Source: Paraburkholderia kururiensis JCM 10599 = LMG 19447 (GTDB taxonomy: Bacteria; Pseudomonadota; Gammaproteobacteria; Burkholderiales; Burkholderiaceae). Taken from it: 64,000 nucleotides of DNA. A program made the translations under genes and the position numbers. Of this stretch, positions 17,557 to 25,988 are shown piece by piece. The stretch spans positions 284,008-348,007 of the forward strand of contig NZ_RJZE01000004.1 in assembly GCF_003986935.1 (NCBI RefSeq). The letters run 5' to 3'. The notes beneath the pieces are model-generated. The model was given only the letters and a program-made list of their open reading frames with translations, was not told the origin of the DNA and searched no databases. Every line of letters starts with the position of its first letter. Position 1 is the stretch's first letter.

Positions 17557-17830
17557 GCATTTTGAGCGCGCGGATGCGGATCGAGCGCAAAACCGGCGTG
17601 GCGGCCAGAGGAGGGCGACGAAGGCGCGAGCGCGGAAGGCAGCGTCTTGTGTGCCGACGGATGGGGGACGAGGGACCGGTGGGTAGTCGTGCGGAGTCCG
17701 GCGGCGGAAGAAAAAGCGCCCCGCGAATCGGACAATTCGCGAGGCGTTCTGAGCCGGCCGTGTGGCGGGGCTATGCGCTGCTCGGCGTTGGAGGGCTATG
17801 CGTGTTACTGCGGACGCCGCCGGAAAAGAA

Positions 17831-17854
17831 AAAGGCCAGCGTGTGCTGGCCTTT
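17831..17854 (-). terminator. Terminator of tRNA-Leu copy 2
   Basis: The same 10-bp stem as in copy 1 (AAAGGCCAGC and GCTGGCCTTT) with loop GTGT, followed leftward by a T-rich run. Confidence 0.9.
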
Positions 17855-17859
17855 GAATC

Positions 17860-17944
<85 letters not shown>

Positions 17945-18008
17945 AGGTGCTCTGCTTTCGCTTGATCCCGTCGCTGATTCAGCGAGGTGCCGCGAAGCAA
18001 AGATCGCC

Positions 18009-18036
18009 ATTATAACGGCTCGTCGAACGCTGTCAA
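18009..18036 (-). promoter_or_regulatory. Sigma-70 promoter of tRNA-Leu copy 2
   Basis: Leftward TTGACA (18031-18036) and TATAAT (18009-18014), both perfect, 16 bp apart, as in copy 1. Confidence 0.9.
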
Positions 18037-18218
18037 GCAATTCGAGCGGTCGGTCAGTACGGCGCGCGCACGGCATCGGAGTGCCCGTTTCACCGTGCCG
18101 CAAGGCGGACGGCGCGTCATGCACGGGTGTTAGAATGGCCCGCAGCAGGCCGCCCGGCGCGCTTGCCGCGTCTCATCGACCGACGTCCCACGCAACGAGA
18201 AAAACCATCGACAAGCCC

Positions 18219-20711
18219 TTGAGCAAATATCCGTACCCGATTCCGAGCCGTGAAGAAATCCTCGGCGTGCTGCGCACGAGCGATTCTCCGCTCACGGCGA
18301 ACGACATCGCCGAAGCGCTCGCCATCAAGCGCCAGGAGCGCGAAGGTTTCTTCCGGCGGATCGCCGCCATGGAGCGCGACGGCCAGATCCGGCTCGATGC
18401 GCGCGGGCACTACCAGCTGACTCATCCATCCAGTTTCGTGGCGGGCCGCGTGCAGGGGCACCGCGACGGCTACGGCTTTCTGGTGCGCGACGACGGCCAG
18501 GACGATCTGTTCCTGCCGCAGCCCGAGATGCAGAAGGTCATGCACAACGACCGCGTGCTTGCGCGCATCGTGGGCTTCGACCGCCGCGGGCGTCCTGAGG
18601 GGCACATCGTCGAGGTCACGGACCGCGCGAACCGCCGCGTGATCGGGCGCCTGCTCAACGAGAACGGCGCGCTGATCGTGGCCCCCGAAGACAAGCGCAT
18701 CGGCCACGACATTCTCGTCACGCAGAACGCCAAGAAGGCCAAGGTGGGCCAGGTCGTGGTGGTCGAGTTGACCGACTTCCCGAGCCGCCATTCGCAGCCG
18801 CTCGGCCGCGTGGTGGAAGTGCTGGGCGACATCGACGACCCCGGCATGGAAATCGAAATCGCGGTGCGCAAGTACGGCGTGCCGCATGCATTCAGCGACG
18901 CCGCGCTCGAAGAAGCCGCAAAGCTGCCCGACGAGGTGCGTCCTGTCGACGTGCGCCATCGCGTGGACCTGCGCGACGTGCCGCTCGTCACGATCGACGG
19001 CGAAGACGCGCGCGACTTCGACGACGCCGTCTACTGCGAGCCCGTCAAGGTAGGCCGCGGCGACGGCTTTCGCCTGATCGTCGCGATCGCGGACGTTTCG
19101 CACTACGTGCGCCCCGCGAGCGATCTCGACGTGGACGCGCTCGAGCGCAGCACCTCGGTGTACTTCCCGCGCCGCGTGATTCCCATGCTGCCCGAGAAGC
19201 TCTCGAACGGGCTCTGCTCGCTCAATCCGCACGTGGACCGCTGCGTGCTGGTGTGCGACATGGTCATCACGACGCGCGGCGAGATCAAGGCGTACCAGTT
19301 CTATCCGGGCGTCATGCATTCGGCCGCACGGCTCACGTACACCGAAGTGGCCGCGGTGCTGAAGAACACCAAGGGGCCGGAAGCCGCGCGGCGCGCGGGC
19401 CTTCTCGATCATCTGCAGAACCTGTACGGCGTCTACAAGTCGCTGTTCGCGGCGCGCCAGAAGCGCGGCGCGATCGACTTCGACACCACCGAGACCTACA
19501 TCGTCTGCAATGCGCAGGGCAAGATCGAGCAGATCGTGCCGCGCCAGCGTAACGACGCGCACAAGCTCATCGAAGAATGCATGCTGGCCGCGAACGTCTG
19601 CGCGGCCGACTTCATGAAGCGCAACCGGCATTCGGGCCTGTACCGCGTGCACGCCGGTCCCACGGCCGAGAAGCTCGAAAACCTGCGCACGTTCCTGCGC
19701 GGCATGGGCCTCTCGCTCGGCGGCGGCGAGACGCCTCACGCGAGCGACTACGCGGCGCTGATGGCGCACATCCGCGACCGGCCCGACGCGCAGATGCTGC
19801 AGACCATGCTGCTGCGCTCCATGCAGCAGGCGGTCTACAGCCCCGACAACATCGGCCACTTCGGCCTTGCCTACGAGGCGTACGCACACTTCACGAGCCC
19901 GATTCGCCGCTATCCCGACCTGCTCACGCACCGCGCCATCTACGCAGTCCTGCAGGGCAAGAAGTACCAGCCCGAAACGCCCGCAGGCGTCGCGCTCAAC
20001 ACGGCGCTGTCGCCGCGCGCCCGCGCGATGCAACAGGAAGACGAGGAAAAGCACGGCCGGCGCGGCCGTCCGAACACGGCGATCTGGGAAGAGCTGGGCC
20101 TGCACTGCTCGGCCAACGAGCGGCGTGCGGACGAAGCCTCGCGCGACGTTGAAGCATGGCTCAAGTGCTACTTCATGCGCGACAAGCTGGGCGAGGAGTA
20201 CGGCGGCATGGTGAGCGGCGTGACGTCGTTCGGCATCTTCGTGCAGCTGGATGCGCTTTTCATCGAAGGCCTCGTGCACGTCACGGAACTCGGCTCCGAC
20301 TACTTCCAGTACGACGAGATCAAGAACGAACTGCGCGGCGAGCGCACGGGCATTCGCTACCGTCTTTCGGACCGGGTGCGCGTGCAGGTGAGCCGCGTGG
20401 ACCTCGACGCACGCAAGATCGACTTCCGCCTTGTGCGCGACACGCTCAAGAAGCCGCTGGCGGGTCGCGGCGCGCCGGCCGAGAAGGCAACGGCCGAATC
20501 GGCCGGGCCGCGCGTGCGGGCGCTGTCGCCGCGAGACGTGCGCGAGGCGCGCGAAGGCCAGGACTGCCCGCGCGGCAAGAAGGCCGCGCCCGCTCCGAAT
20601 GCCGCCGTGAAGGCGGCCCGCGCCGCGCGCGGGGCGACCAAGACGGCGAAGAAGCACGCCGCACCCAAGGCCGCCGCGAAGGGCAAGGGCACGTCGCGCA
20701 AGAAGCGCTAA
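18219..20711 (+). CDS. rnr: Ribonuclease R
   Basis: 830 aa with the TTG start at 18219 ([14 protein letters not shown] follows). It is a 3'-5' exoribonuclease that digests structured RNA and works in RNA quality control. An N-terminal winged helix (about residues 10-75) is followed by cold-shock domains and the RNB catalytic domain, with the metal-binding [13 protein letters not shown] near residue 265. [16 protein letters not shown] follows, then an S1 domain ([15 protein letters not shown]) and a Lys/Ala-rich basic tail. E. coli RNase R is 813 aa. An in-frame ATG at 18135 would add 28 residues but has no ribosome site. rlmB follows by 34 bp, as in many proteobacteria. Confidence 0.93.
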   Translation: MSKYPYPIPSREEILGVLRTSDSPLTANDIAEALAIKRQEREGFFRRIAAMERDGQIRLDARGHYQLTHPSSFVAGRVQGHRDGYGFLVRDDGQDDLFLPQPEMQKVMHNDRVLARIVGFDRRGRPEGHIVEVTDRANRRVIGRLLNENGALIVAPEDKRIGHDILVTQNAKKAKVGQVVVVELTDFPSRHSQPLGRVVEVLGDIDDPGMEIEIAVRKYGVPHAFSDAALEEAAKLPDEVRPVDVRHRVDLRDVPLVTIDGEDARDFDDAVYCEPVKVGRGDGFRLIVAIADVSHYVRPASDLDVDALERSTSVYFPRRVIPMLPEKLSNGLCSLNPHVDRCVLVCDMVITTRGEIKAYQFYPGVMHSAARLTYTEVAAVLKNTKGPEAARRAGLLDHLQNLYGVYKSLFAARQKRGAIDFDTTETYIVCNAQGKIEQIVPRQRNDAHKLIEECMLAANVCAADFMKRNRHSGLYRVHAGPTAEKLENLRTFLRGMGLSLGGGETPHASDYAALMAHIRDRPDAQMLQTMLLRSMQQAVYSPDNIGHFGLAYEAYAHFTSPIRRYPDLLTHRAIYAVLQGKKYQPETPAGVALNTALSPRARAMQQEDEEKHGRRGRPNTAIWEELGLHCSANERRADEASRDVEAWLKCYFMRDKLGEEYGGMVSGVTSFGIFVQLDALFIEGLVHVTELGSDYFQYDEIKNELRGERTGIRYRLSDRVRVQVSRVDLDARKIDFRLVRDTLKKPLAGRGAPAEKATAESAGPRVRALSPRDVREAREGQDCPRGKKAAPAPNAAVKAARAARGATKTAKKHAAPKAAAKGKGTSRKKR

Positions 20712-20745
20712 TACCGCCAAAAGTATTCAAAGGTTTGTCTCATCC

Positions 20746-21495
20746 ATGTCACGTCTCAAGGTTCTATACGGGTTCCACGCGGTTACCGCGCGGCTGCGCC
20801 ACGATGCATCGACGGTCGAAGATGTCTATTACGACGCCACGCGGCGCGACCGCCGCATGCAGGACTTCCTGCATTTCGCCAAGGAGGCGGGCGTCCGGCT
20901 GATTGCCGCCGACGAAACACGCCTCTGGGGCCTTGCGCGCACCGAGCGCCATCAAGGCGTGGTGGCGCGCGCGGGCGACCTGCCGCTCGCGCAGAACCTG
21001 GCCGAGCTGCTCGACGGCATTCAGGGCACGGCGCTCCTGCTCGTGCTGGACGGCGTCACCGACCCGCACAATCTGGGCGCCTGCCTGCGCGTGGCCGACG
21101 CGGCCGGCGCGCACGCCATCATCGCGCCGCGCGACCGTTCGGCGGGCCTCAATGCGACAGCCGCCAAGGTCGCAAGCGGCGCCGCGGATACCGTGCCGTA
21201 CATCACCGTCACGAACCTCGCGCGCGCCCTGCGCGAACTGAAGGAAGCCGGCGTCTGGGTGATAGGCACCGCAGGCGATGCGCAGGCAAGTCTCTACGAC
21301 ACGAAGCTGGACGGCCCCGTGGCGATCGTGATGGGCGCCGAAGGCGAAGGCATGCGCCGCCTCACGCGCGACACCTGCGACGAAGTCATGCAGATTCCGA
21401 TGGCGGGCACGGTGGAAAGCCTCAACGTGTCCGTGGCTTCCGGCGTGTGTCTCTTCGAGGCCGTCCGGCAACGGCACGCGAAGGCAGGCGCCTGA
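20746..21495 (+). CDS. rlmB: 23S rRNA (guanosine-2251-2'-O)-methyltransferase RlmB
   Basis: 249 aa. An N-terminal substrate-binding domain ([14 protein letters not shown]) is followed by a SpoU knot methyltransferase domain with [32 protein letters not shown] and [16 protein letters not shown], the three SpoU motifs. It methylates G2251 in the P-loop of 23S rRNA. It lies 34 bp after rnr and is probably co-transcribed with it. Confidence 0.93.
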   Translation: MSRLKVLYGFHAVTARLRHDASTVEDVYYDATRRDRRMQDFLHFAKEAGVRLIAADETRLWGLARTERHQGVVARAGDLPLAQNLAELLDGIQGTALLLVLDGVTDPHNLGACLRVADAAGAHAIIAPRDRSAGLNATAAKVASGAADTVPYITVTNLARALRELKEAGVWVIGTAGDAQASLYDTKLDGPVAIVMGAEGEGMRRLTRDTCDEVMQIPMAGTVESLNVSVASGVCLFEAVRQRHAKAGA

Positions 21496-21672
21496 GCGGA
21501 CGCCTGAGCTGCCGGTTGAGCAGACGCCTTAGCGCGGCAGAGAGCAGAGAGCGGCGAGGACAGGGAGCGCGGACCATCCAGGGCGCTTCAGTCCGACTCC
21601 GGTAAACTTGCGTGTTTTCCGCGCCTCACGCGGGCTGGTTTCTCCGCTTCCTCCTTAAAGCCGCCTCATCCC

Positions 21673-22368
21673 ATGACTCAAGACGAACTCAAGCAACTGG
21701 TCGGCCAGGCCGCCGCCGACTACGTGAACGCCAACGTGCCGGAAGGCACCGTGATCGGCGTGGGCACCGGCTCCACCGCGAACTGCTTCATCGACGCGCT
21801 CGCCGCCACGAAGCACCGCTATCGCGGCGCGGTGTCCAGCTCGGTGGCCACCACCGCGCGGCTGCAGCAGCACGGCATCCAGGTGTTCGATCTCAACGAG
21901 ATCGAGTCGCTGCCCGTGTACGTGGACGGCGCCGACGAAATCGATCACCGCGGCGCCATGATCAAGGGCGGCGGCGGGGCGCTCACGCGCGAGAAGATCG
22001 TGGCGTCCGTGGCCGACGTGTTCGTCTGCATCGCGGACGCCTCCAAGCGCGTGGACGTGCTGGGCCAGTTCCCGCTGCCCATCGAGGTCATGCCGATGGC
22101 GCGCACCGCAATCGGTCGCCGTGTTGCGGCGATCGGCGGCGTACCCGTGCTGCGCGTCGCGAAAGACGGCACGCCGTTCATCACCGACAACGGCAAGGAA
22201 ATTCTCGACGTGAAGGGCCTCGCCATCAGCGACCCGTGCGGCCTTGAAGCCGTCATCAATGCATGGCCCGGCGTCGTTACCGTGGGCCTGTTCGCGCAGC
22301 GCGGCGCGGACCTGTGCCTGCTCGGCACCGAAACCGGTGTCGAAACCATCACCTACGCGAAGCGCTGA
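21673..22368 (+). CDS. rpiA: Ribose-5-phosphate isomerase A
   Basis: 231 aa, full length for RpiA. Motifs: [13 protein letters not shown] (phosphate loop), [17 protein letters not shown] (catalytic Asp), [15 protein letters not shown] and GNPCG-type DPCGLEAVI near the C-terminus. It interconverts ribose 5-phosphate and ribulose 5-phosphate in the pentose phosphate pathway. A 177-bp gap after rlmB leaves room for its own promoter. Confidence 0.95.
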   Translation: MTQDELKQLVGQAAADYVNANVPEGTVIGVGTGSTANCFIDALAATKHRYRGAVSSSVATTARLQQHGIQVFDLNEIESLPVYVDGADEIDHRGAMIKGGGGALTREKIVASVADVFVCIADASKRVDVLGQFPLPIEVMPMARTAIGRRVAAIGGVPVLRVAKDGTPFITDNGKEILDVKGLAISDPCGLEAVINAWPGVVTVGLFAQRGADLCLLGTETGVETITYAKR

Positions 22369-22385
22369 GCGCGTTACGGCATCAC

Positions 22386-22419
22386 GCGAGGCCTCGCTCT
22401 TCGAAGGACGAGGCCTCGC
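22386..22419. terminator. GC-rich hairpin between convergent genes
   Basis: GCGAGGCCTCG (22386-22396) and its complement (22409-22419) around a 12-base loop, just past rpiA and before the end of a convergent glycosyltransferase gene. There is no T run, so its role as terminator is likely by position only. Confidence 0.45.
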
Positions 22420-22437
22420 CCATCAAGGCCTCATGTC

Positions 22438-23718
22438 TCAAGGACTGACACAGCCGATCGCACGGGTCATCTGCTCGACATAGACGTCGAGCGAGAAATA
22501 GCGCTGCGTGTCGATGAGCGCCTGTTCGGCGAGGCGCTGCGCGAGTTCGGGCGCCGCGCGCAGCGTCTCGATCGCATCCACCAGCGAGTTCAGGTCGCCA
22601 GGCGCCACGAGCCAGCCGTTGCGGCGATGCCGCACGATCTCCTTCACGCCGCCCGCACCCGCCGCAATCACGGGCCTGCCCGCCGCCATTCCTTCGATGA
22701 TCACGCGCCCGAACGGCTCGGGTTCCGTCGAGGTATGCAGGATCACGTCCATCGCCTTCATCCACGCCGCCATGTCGTCGCGAAAGCCTGCGAAGTGCAC
22801 ACGGTCGGCTACGCCGAGCCGTAGCGCCTGGCGGCGTAGCCGCTGCGCGTAATCGTCCTCGCCGAAGAGCGCCGCGCCCACCAGCACGAGGTGCACGTCG
22901 GGCAGCCGCGGTAGCGCCGCGATGGCGATGTGCTGGCCTTTCCACGGCGCAAGCCGTCCGAAGAGGCCCGCGAGCCACGCGCGCTCGGGCAGGCCGAGGC
23001 GGCGGCGCAGCGCGGCGAGATCGGCGCCGTCCACATTCGCGAACGCGTGCGTATCGATCCCGTTGTGCACGACCGGAATCGCCGCGAGCGGAATGCCCGT
23101 GAGCGACGCGAGCGATTGCGCGGAGGCCCGCGAATTGGCCACCACGTGATCGACGAGATGACGTGCGATGAACTTCACCGCGAGCAGTTGCATGGACCCG
23201 AAGTGATCGGCCGACATGATGTCGTGCAGATGCCAGATGACAGGCCGCCTGTGCAGCGGCTTGCCGAGCGCACCGAGCACGAGCGCCTTCTGCGTGTTGA
23301 GGAACAGCACGTCGTAGCGCTTCGCGGCCTCGGCGATGGCGCGCACCTGGCGCACGATGGCCGGCAGCGCGAAGAGCCAGCGAAAGCGCAGCGCTTCCTT
23401 GCTGATGCCCGACACGCGCGCCTCGCTCGCTACGCTCACGTTCACGCCGAGCGACGCCAGCCGCTCGCGAAACGGCCCGTCCGAGAGCAGCAGCACGGCG
23501 CCGCGCGCGGCGAACGCCTGGGCGAGCGGCAGCAGCGAGAATTCGGCGCCGCCCAGTTGCCCGCTCTGATCGACGAAGAGCACGGTGGATTTCGCCTTGA
23601 GGCCGGACACAAGCGCGCCATTGGGCGAGCCGGCCACGGCGCCCACTGCAGACCCCACCGCCGACGGCTGCGCCTGCGACAAGCCATGAGCCGCGCCACG
23701 GAGTTCGGATGCATTCAT
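22438..23718 (-). CDS. Glycosyltransferase, GT4 family (GT-B fold)
   Basis: 426 aa. An acceptor domain with DQSGQLGGAEFSLLPLA and HLHDIMSADHFG is followed by the donor half with VVHNGIDTHAF, GLFGRLAPWKGQH and the E-x7-E pattern in EPEPFGRVIIEGMAAGRPV. This is a retaining sugar-nucleotide transferase of the cytoplasmic face. The start at 23718 has GAGG upstream. About 38 Ala/Gly/Ser-rich residues precede the domain. It is divergent from another GT4 gene and marks the left edge of the exopolysaccharide locus. Donor and acceptor sugars cannot be read from sequence. Confidence 0.88.
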   Translation of the reverse strand: MNASELRGAAHGLSQAQPSAVGSAVGAVAGSPNGALVSGLKAKSTVLFVDQSGQLGGAEFSLLPLAQAFAARGAVLLLSDGPFRERLASLGVNVSVASEARVSGISKEALRFRWLFALPAIVRQVRAIAEAAKRYDVLFLNTQKALVLGALGKPLHRRPVIWHLHDIMSADHFGSMQLLAVKFIARHLVDHVVANSRASAQSLASLTGIPLAAIPVVHNGIDTHAFANVDGADLAALRRRLGLPERAWLAGLFGRLAPWKGQHIAIAALPRLPDVHLVLVGAALFGEDDYAQRLRRQALRLGVADRVHFAGFRDDMAAWMKAMDVILHTSTEPEPFGRVIIEGMAAGRPVIAAGAGGVKEIVRHRRNGWLVAPGDLNSLVDAIETLRAAPELAQRLAEQALIDTQRYFSLDVYVEQMTRAIGCVSP

Positions 23719-23881
23719 CGGCGCTTACCTCGCGAAGGCGTGAAGAGAGTGGCGAGAGGTCTCGCATCTGGCCGCCATTATTCTCGTTACGTTCCCTGAA
23801 TTGTGTGGTCGCGCGCACGCACGGCAACGCATAAGCCGTCTTACACTCGTTCGCGAGATACGAGACCAGGGGGCGGGGAAG

Positions 23882-25246
23882 ATGAAAGTCGCGATCGTGC
23901 ACGACTGGCTCGTGCAGCCAGGCGGCGCGGAGAAAGTGCTGGAGCAGATCATCCGGTGTTTTCCCGACGCGGACCTGTTCAGCCTCGTCGACTTTCTCGA
24001 GGACCGCACGCCCGTGTGCGGCAAGCCGGTCACCACGTCTTTCATCCAGCATCTGCCGTTCGCGCAGCGCCGCTATCGCGGGTATCTGCCGCTCATGCCA
24101 CTCGCCGTCGAGCAGTTCGATCTCTCGCCGTACGACCTCGTCATCACGAGTTCCTATGCGGTGGCCAAGGGCGTGCTGGTGGGCCCGGACCAGACCCACG
24201 TGAGCTACGTGCATTCGCCCATGCGCTACGCGTGGGACCTGCAGCACGCGTATCTGCGCGAGGCTCATCTCGAACACGGCCCGAAGTCGTGGGCGGCGCG
24301 CGCGTTGCTGCATTACCTGCGCGGCTGGGATGCGCGTTCGGCCAATGGCGTGGACCGCCTGATCGCGAATTCGCATTTCGTGGCCCGCCGCGTGATGAAG
24401 ACGTACCGGCGCGAGGCCGCGGTCATCGCACCGCCCGTGGACGTCGATCGCTTCGAGCCGTGCAGCGCAAAGGAAGACTTCTATCTGACCGCCTCGCGCA
24501 TGGTGCCGTACAAGCGCATCGACCTCATCGTCGAAGCGTTTTCGCTCGTGCCCGAACGCCGGCTCGTCGTGATCGGCGACGGCCCGGGCTTTGCCGCGAT
24601 ACGCGAGAAGGCCGGACCCAACGTGACGGTGCTCGGCTACCAGCCGTTCGAGGTGCTCAAGGACCACATGCAGCGCGCGAAGGCGTTCGTGTTCGCCGCC
24701 GAAGAGGACTTCGGCATCGTGGCCGTGGAGGCTCAGGCGTGCGGCACGCCCGTGATCGCCTATGGCAAGGGCGGCGCGCTGGAAACGGTCGTCCCGCTCG
24801 GCGAGCCGCAACCCACGGGCGTGCATTTCGGCACGCAGAGCGTGGCGTCGCTGCTCGAGGCCGTGGACCGCTTCGAGCGCGAGCAGTCGAAGATCAGCGC
24901 CGCGGCGTGCCGCGAAAATGCCGAGCGGTTCAGCGCAGCGGCCTTCAGGCGCGCTTTCATGGTGGAAGTGACGCGCACCATCGCGGCCGCGAGAACCGGG
25001 CTGCACGGCAGCCATGCGAACCATGAACGCTACGAGCGTGTGCCGGCTTACGAGCGTTACGAGGGCCATGAGGGCCATGAGGGCCATGAGGGCCATGAGG
25101 GCCATGAGGGCTACAAGGGCTACGCGGATCACGAGGCCCGCGAACCCGCTACGGATTCCGAATTGAGTTTCGACGTGAGGCAGGCGCCGGCCATGCCTCG
25201 CGATGCAGTGGGCGGCAGCATGGCAGGTCGCATGTGGGGCCGCTGA
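23882..25246 (+). CDS. Glycosyltransferase, GT4 family, with EGH-repeat C-terminus
   Basis: 454 aa. MKVAIVHDWLVQPGGAEKVL opens the acceptor domain. SYVHSPMRYAWD and VIAPPVDVDRF follow. The donor half has ASRMVPYKRIDLIVEAF and FAAEEDFGIVAVEAQACG. It resembles WbaZ/mannosyltransferase-type GT4 enzymes. The start at 23882 follows a G-rich site (GGGGCGGGGAAG). The last 60 residues are unusual, with a Glu-Gly-His repeat from a 9-bp minisatellite (25061-25123) followed by a low-complexity tail. The enzyme core is complete without it. Confidence 0.88.
   Translation: MKVAIVHDWLVQPGGAEKVLEQIIRCFPDADLFSLVDFLEDRTPVCGKPVTTSFIQHLPFAQRRYRGYLPLMPLAVEQFDLSPYDLVITSSYAVAKGVLVGPDQTHVSYVHSPMRYAWDLQHAYLREAHLEHGPKSWAARALLHYLRGWDARSANGVDRLIANSHFVARRVMKTYRREAAVIAPPVDVDRFEPCSAKEDFYLTASRMVPYKRIDLIVEAFSLVPERRLVVIGDGPGFAAIREKAGPNVTVLGYQPFEVLKDHMQRAKAFVFAAEEDFGIVAVEAQACGTPVIAYGKGGALETVVPLGEPQPTGVHFGTQSVASLLEAVDRFEREQSKISAAACRENAERFSAAAFRRAFMVEVTRTIAAARTGLHGSHANHERYERVPAYERYEGHEGHEGHEGHEGHEGYKGYADHEAREPATDSELSFDVRQAPAMPRDAVGGSMAGRMWGR
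25061..25123. repeat. 9-bp minisatellite in a glycosyltransferase gene
   Basis: Seven 9-bp units: five identical GAGGGCCAT, then GAGGGCTAC and AAGGGCTAC. In frame they encode five Glu-Gly-His units, then Glu-Gly-Tyr and Lys-Gly-Tyr. The five exact units suggest recent slippage. Confidence 0.9.
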
Positions 25247-25319
25247 AAGACCCGCTTCAAGAGAAGACAGATCGATGCCTCCGTAGCGGGGCACACACCA
25301 CAGAAGGGGCCATACGACA

Positions 25320-25742
25320 ATGAACGCAGAACCTTTTAACGGGGGCTTCCCCGACATCGCGAGTGCGTGGATGCTGCTGCAACGGCAGATCCTGCTCAAG
25401 CCGATCCGCAGCGAAGCCGACTATCAGCGCATGCTGCGGCTCGCCAGCCAGCTCACCGCGCAGATCAACGGCAACGCCGACAGTCCGCTCGCGGACCTCG
25501 TCGGCGTGGTGAAGGACCTGATCCAGGTATGGGAGACCCATCGCGTCTCGCTGCCCAAGGCTGCGCCGCGCGAAGTGCTGCGTGAACTGCTGCGCACGCA
25601 TGGGCTCAAGCAGAAGGACCTCGCCGACATCGCGTCGCCCACGGTGATCAGCGACATCCTCGCGGGACGCCGCGCCATCAGCAAGAACGTCGCGAAGGCG
25701 CTTGCCGAGCGCTTTCATACGGACGTCGGGATCTTTATCTGA
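25320..25742 (+). CDS. HigA-family HTH regulator without a toxin partner
   Basis: 140 aa, close in length and layout to E. coli HigA (138 aa). A helical N-terminal half (about 1-85, IRSEADYQRMLRLASQL, DLVGVVKDLIQVWE) is followed by a Cro/CI-type HTH (LKQKDLADIASPTVISDILA, then GRRAISKNVAKALAERF). AAGGGG precedes the start. HigA normally neutralises the HigB ribonuclease and represses its own operon. No HigB-like frame exists upstream (a glycosyltransferase) or in the 246 bp downstream. It may be a domesticated regulator of the exopolysaccharide genes. That role is inference from position. Confidence 0.82.
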   Translation: MNAEPFNGGFPDIASAWMLLQRQILLKPIRSEADYQRMLRLASQLTAQINGNADSPLADLVGVVKDLIQVWETHRVSLPKAAPREVLRELLRTHGLKQKDLADIASPTVISDILAGRRAISKNVAKALAERFHTDVGIFI

Positions 25743-25865
25743 TTCCGGCCGGGGTGGCAGCGCGGTGATGCGTTGCCGCCCGTCGCCACCATCGCCGCTT
25801 ATCGCCGCCGCGGCCACGCTTTCCCACCGCATCAAACCGAGAAGCATCAAACCCAGGCATCACAA

Positions 25866-25909
25866 ACAAAACGCGGTGGCGTTCCTTCATCGCGAAGGAA
25901 CGCCACCGC
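25866..25909 (-). terminator. Terminator of the leftward exopolysaccharide operon
   Basis: A perfect 16-bp stem (25873-25888 against 25894-25909) with a 5-base loop. It is followed leftward by TTTTGTTTG (A-rich on the + strand at 25863-25871). It lies 80 bp past the stop of the tyrosine autokinase gene, and may also serve the convergent HigA-type gene. Confidence 0.85.
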
Positions 25910-25988
25910 CGTGATCGCTTCTTGTCATTCCCTCTGAAGTCTCACACCGGATCGGAGCCCACCCGCGCTCCGATCCGTCCTGCCTCAC

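Larger units (their letters stand above)
17385..17859. other. Intergenic region: operon promoter with repeated sites, then tRNA terminator
   Basis: 475 bp. The left half (17400-17560) is AT-richer and carries several TGATTGA/TGATCGA repeats, listed separately. The right part holds the terminator of tRNA-Leu copy 2. Open frames here lack start sites and family features. Confidence 0.5.

Noticed and set aside
18117..20720. 867-codon leftward open frame
   Set aside because: Antisense to rnr, which is certain by motif. No protein features.
25061..25123. CRISPR-like array
   Set aside because: The units are 9 bp and directly adjacent without spacers, in frame in a gene. This is a minisatellite.
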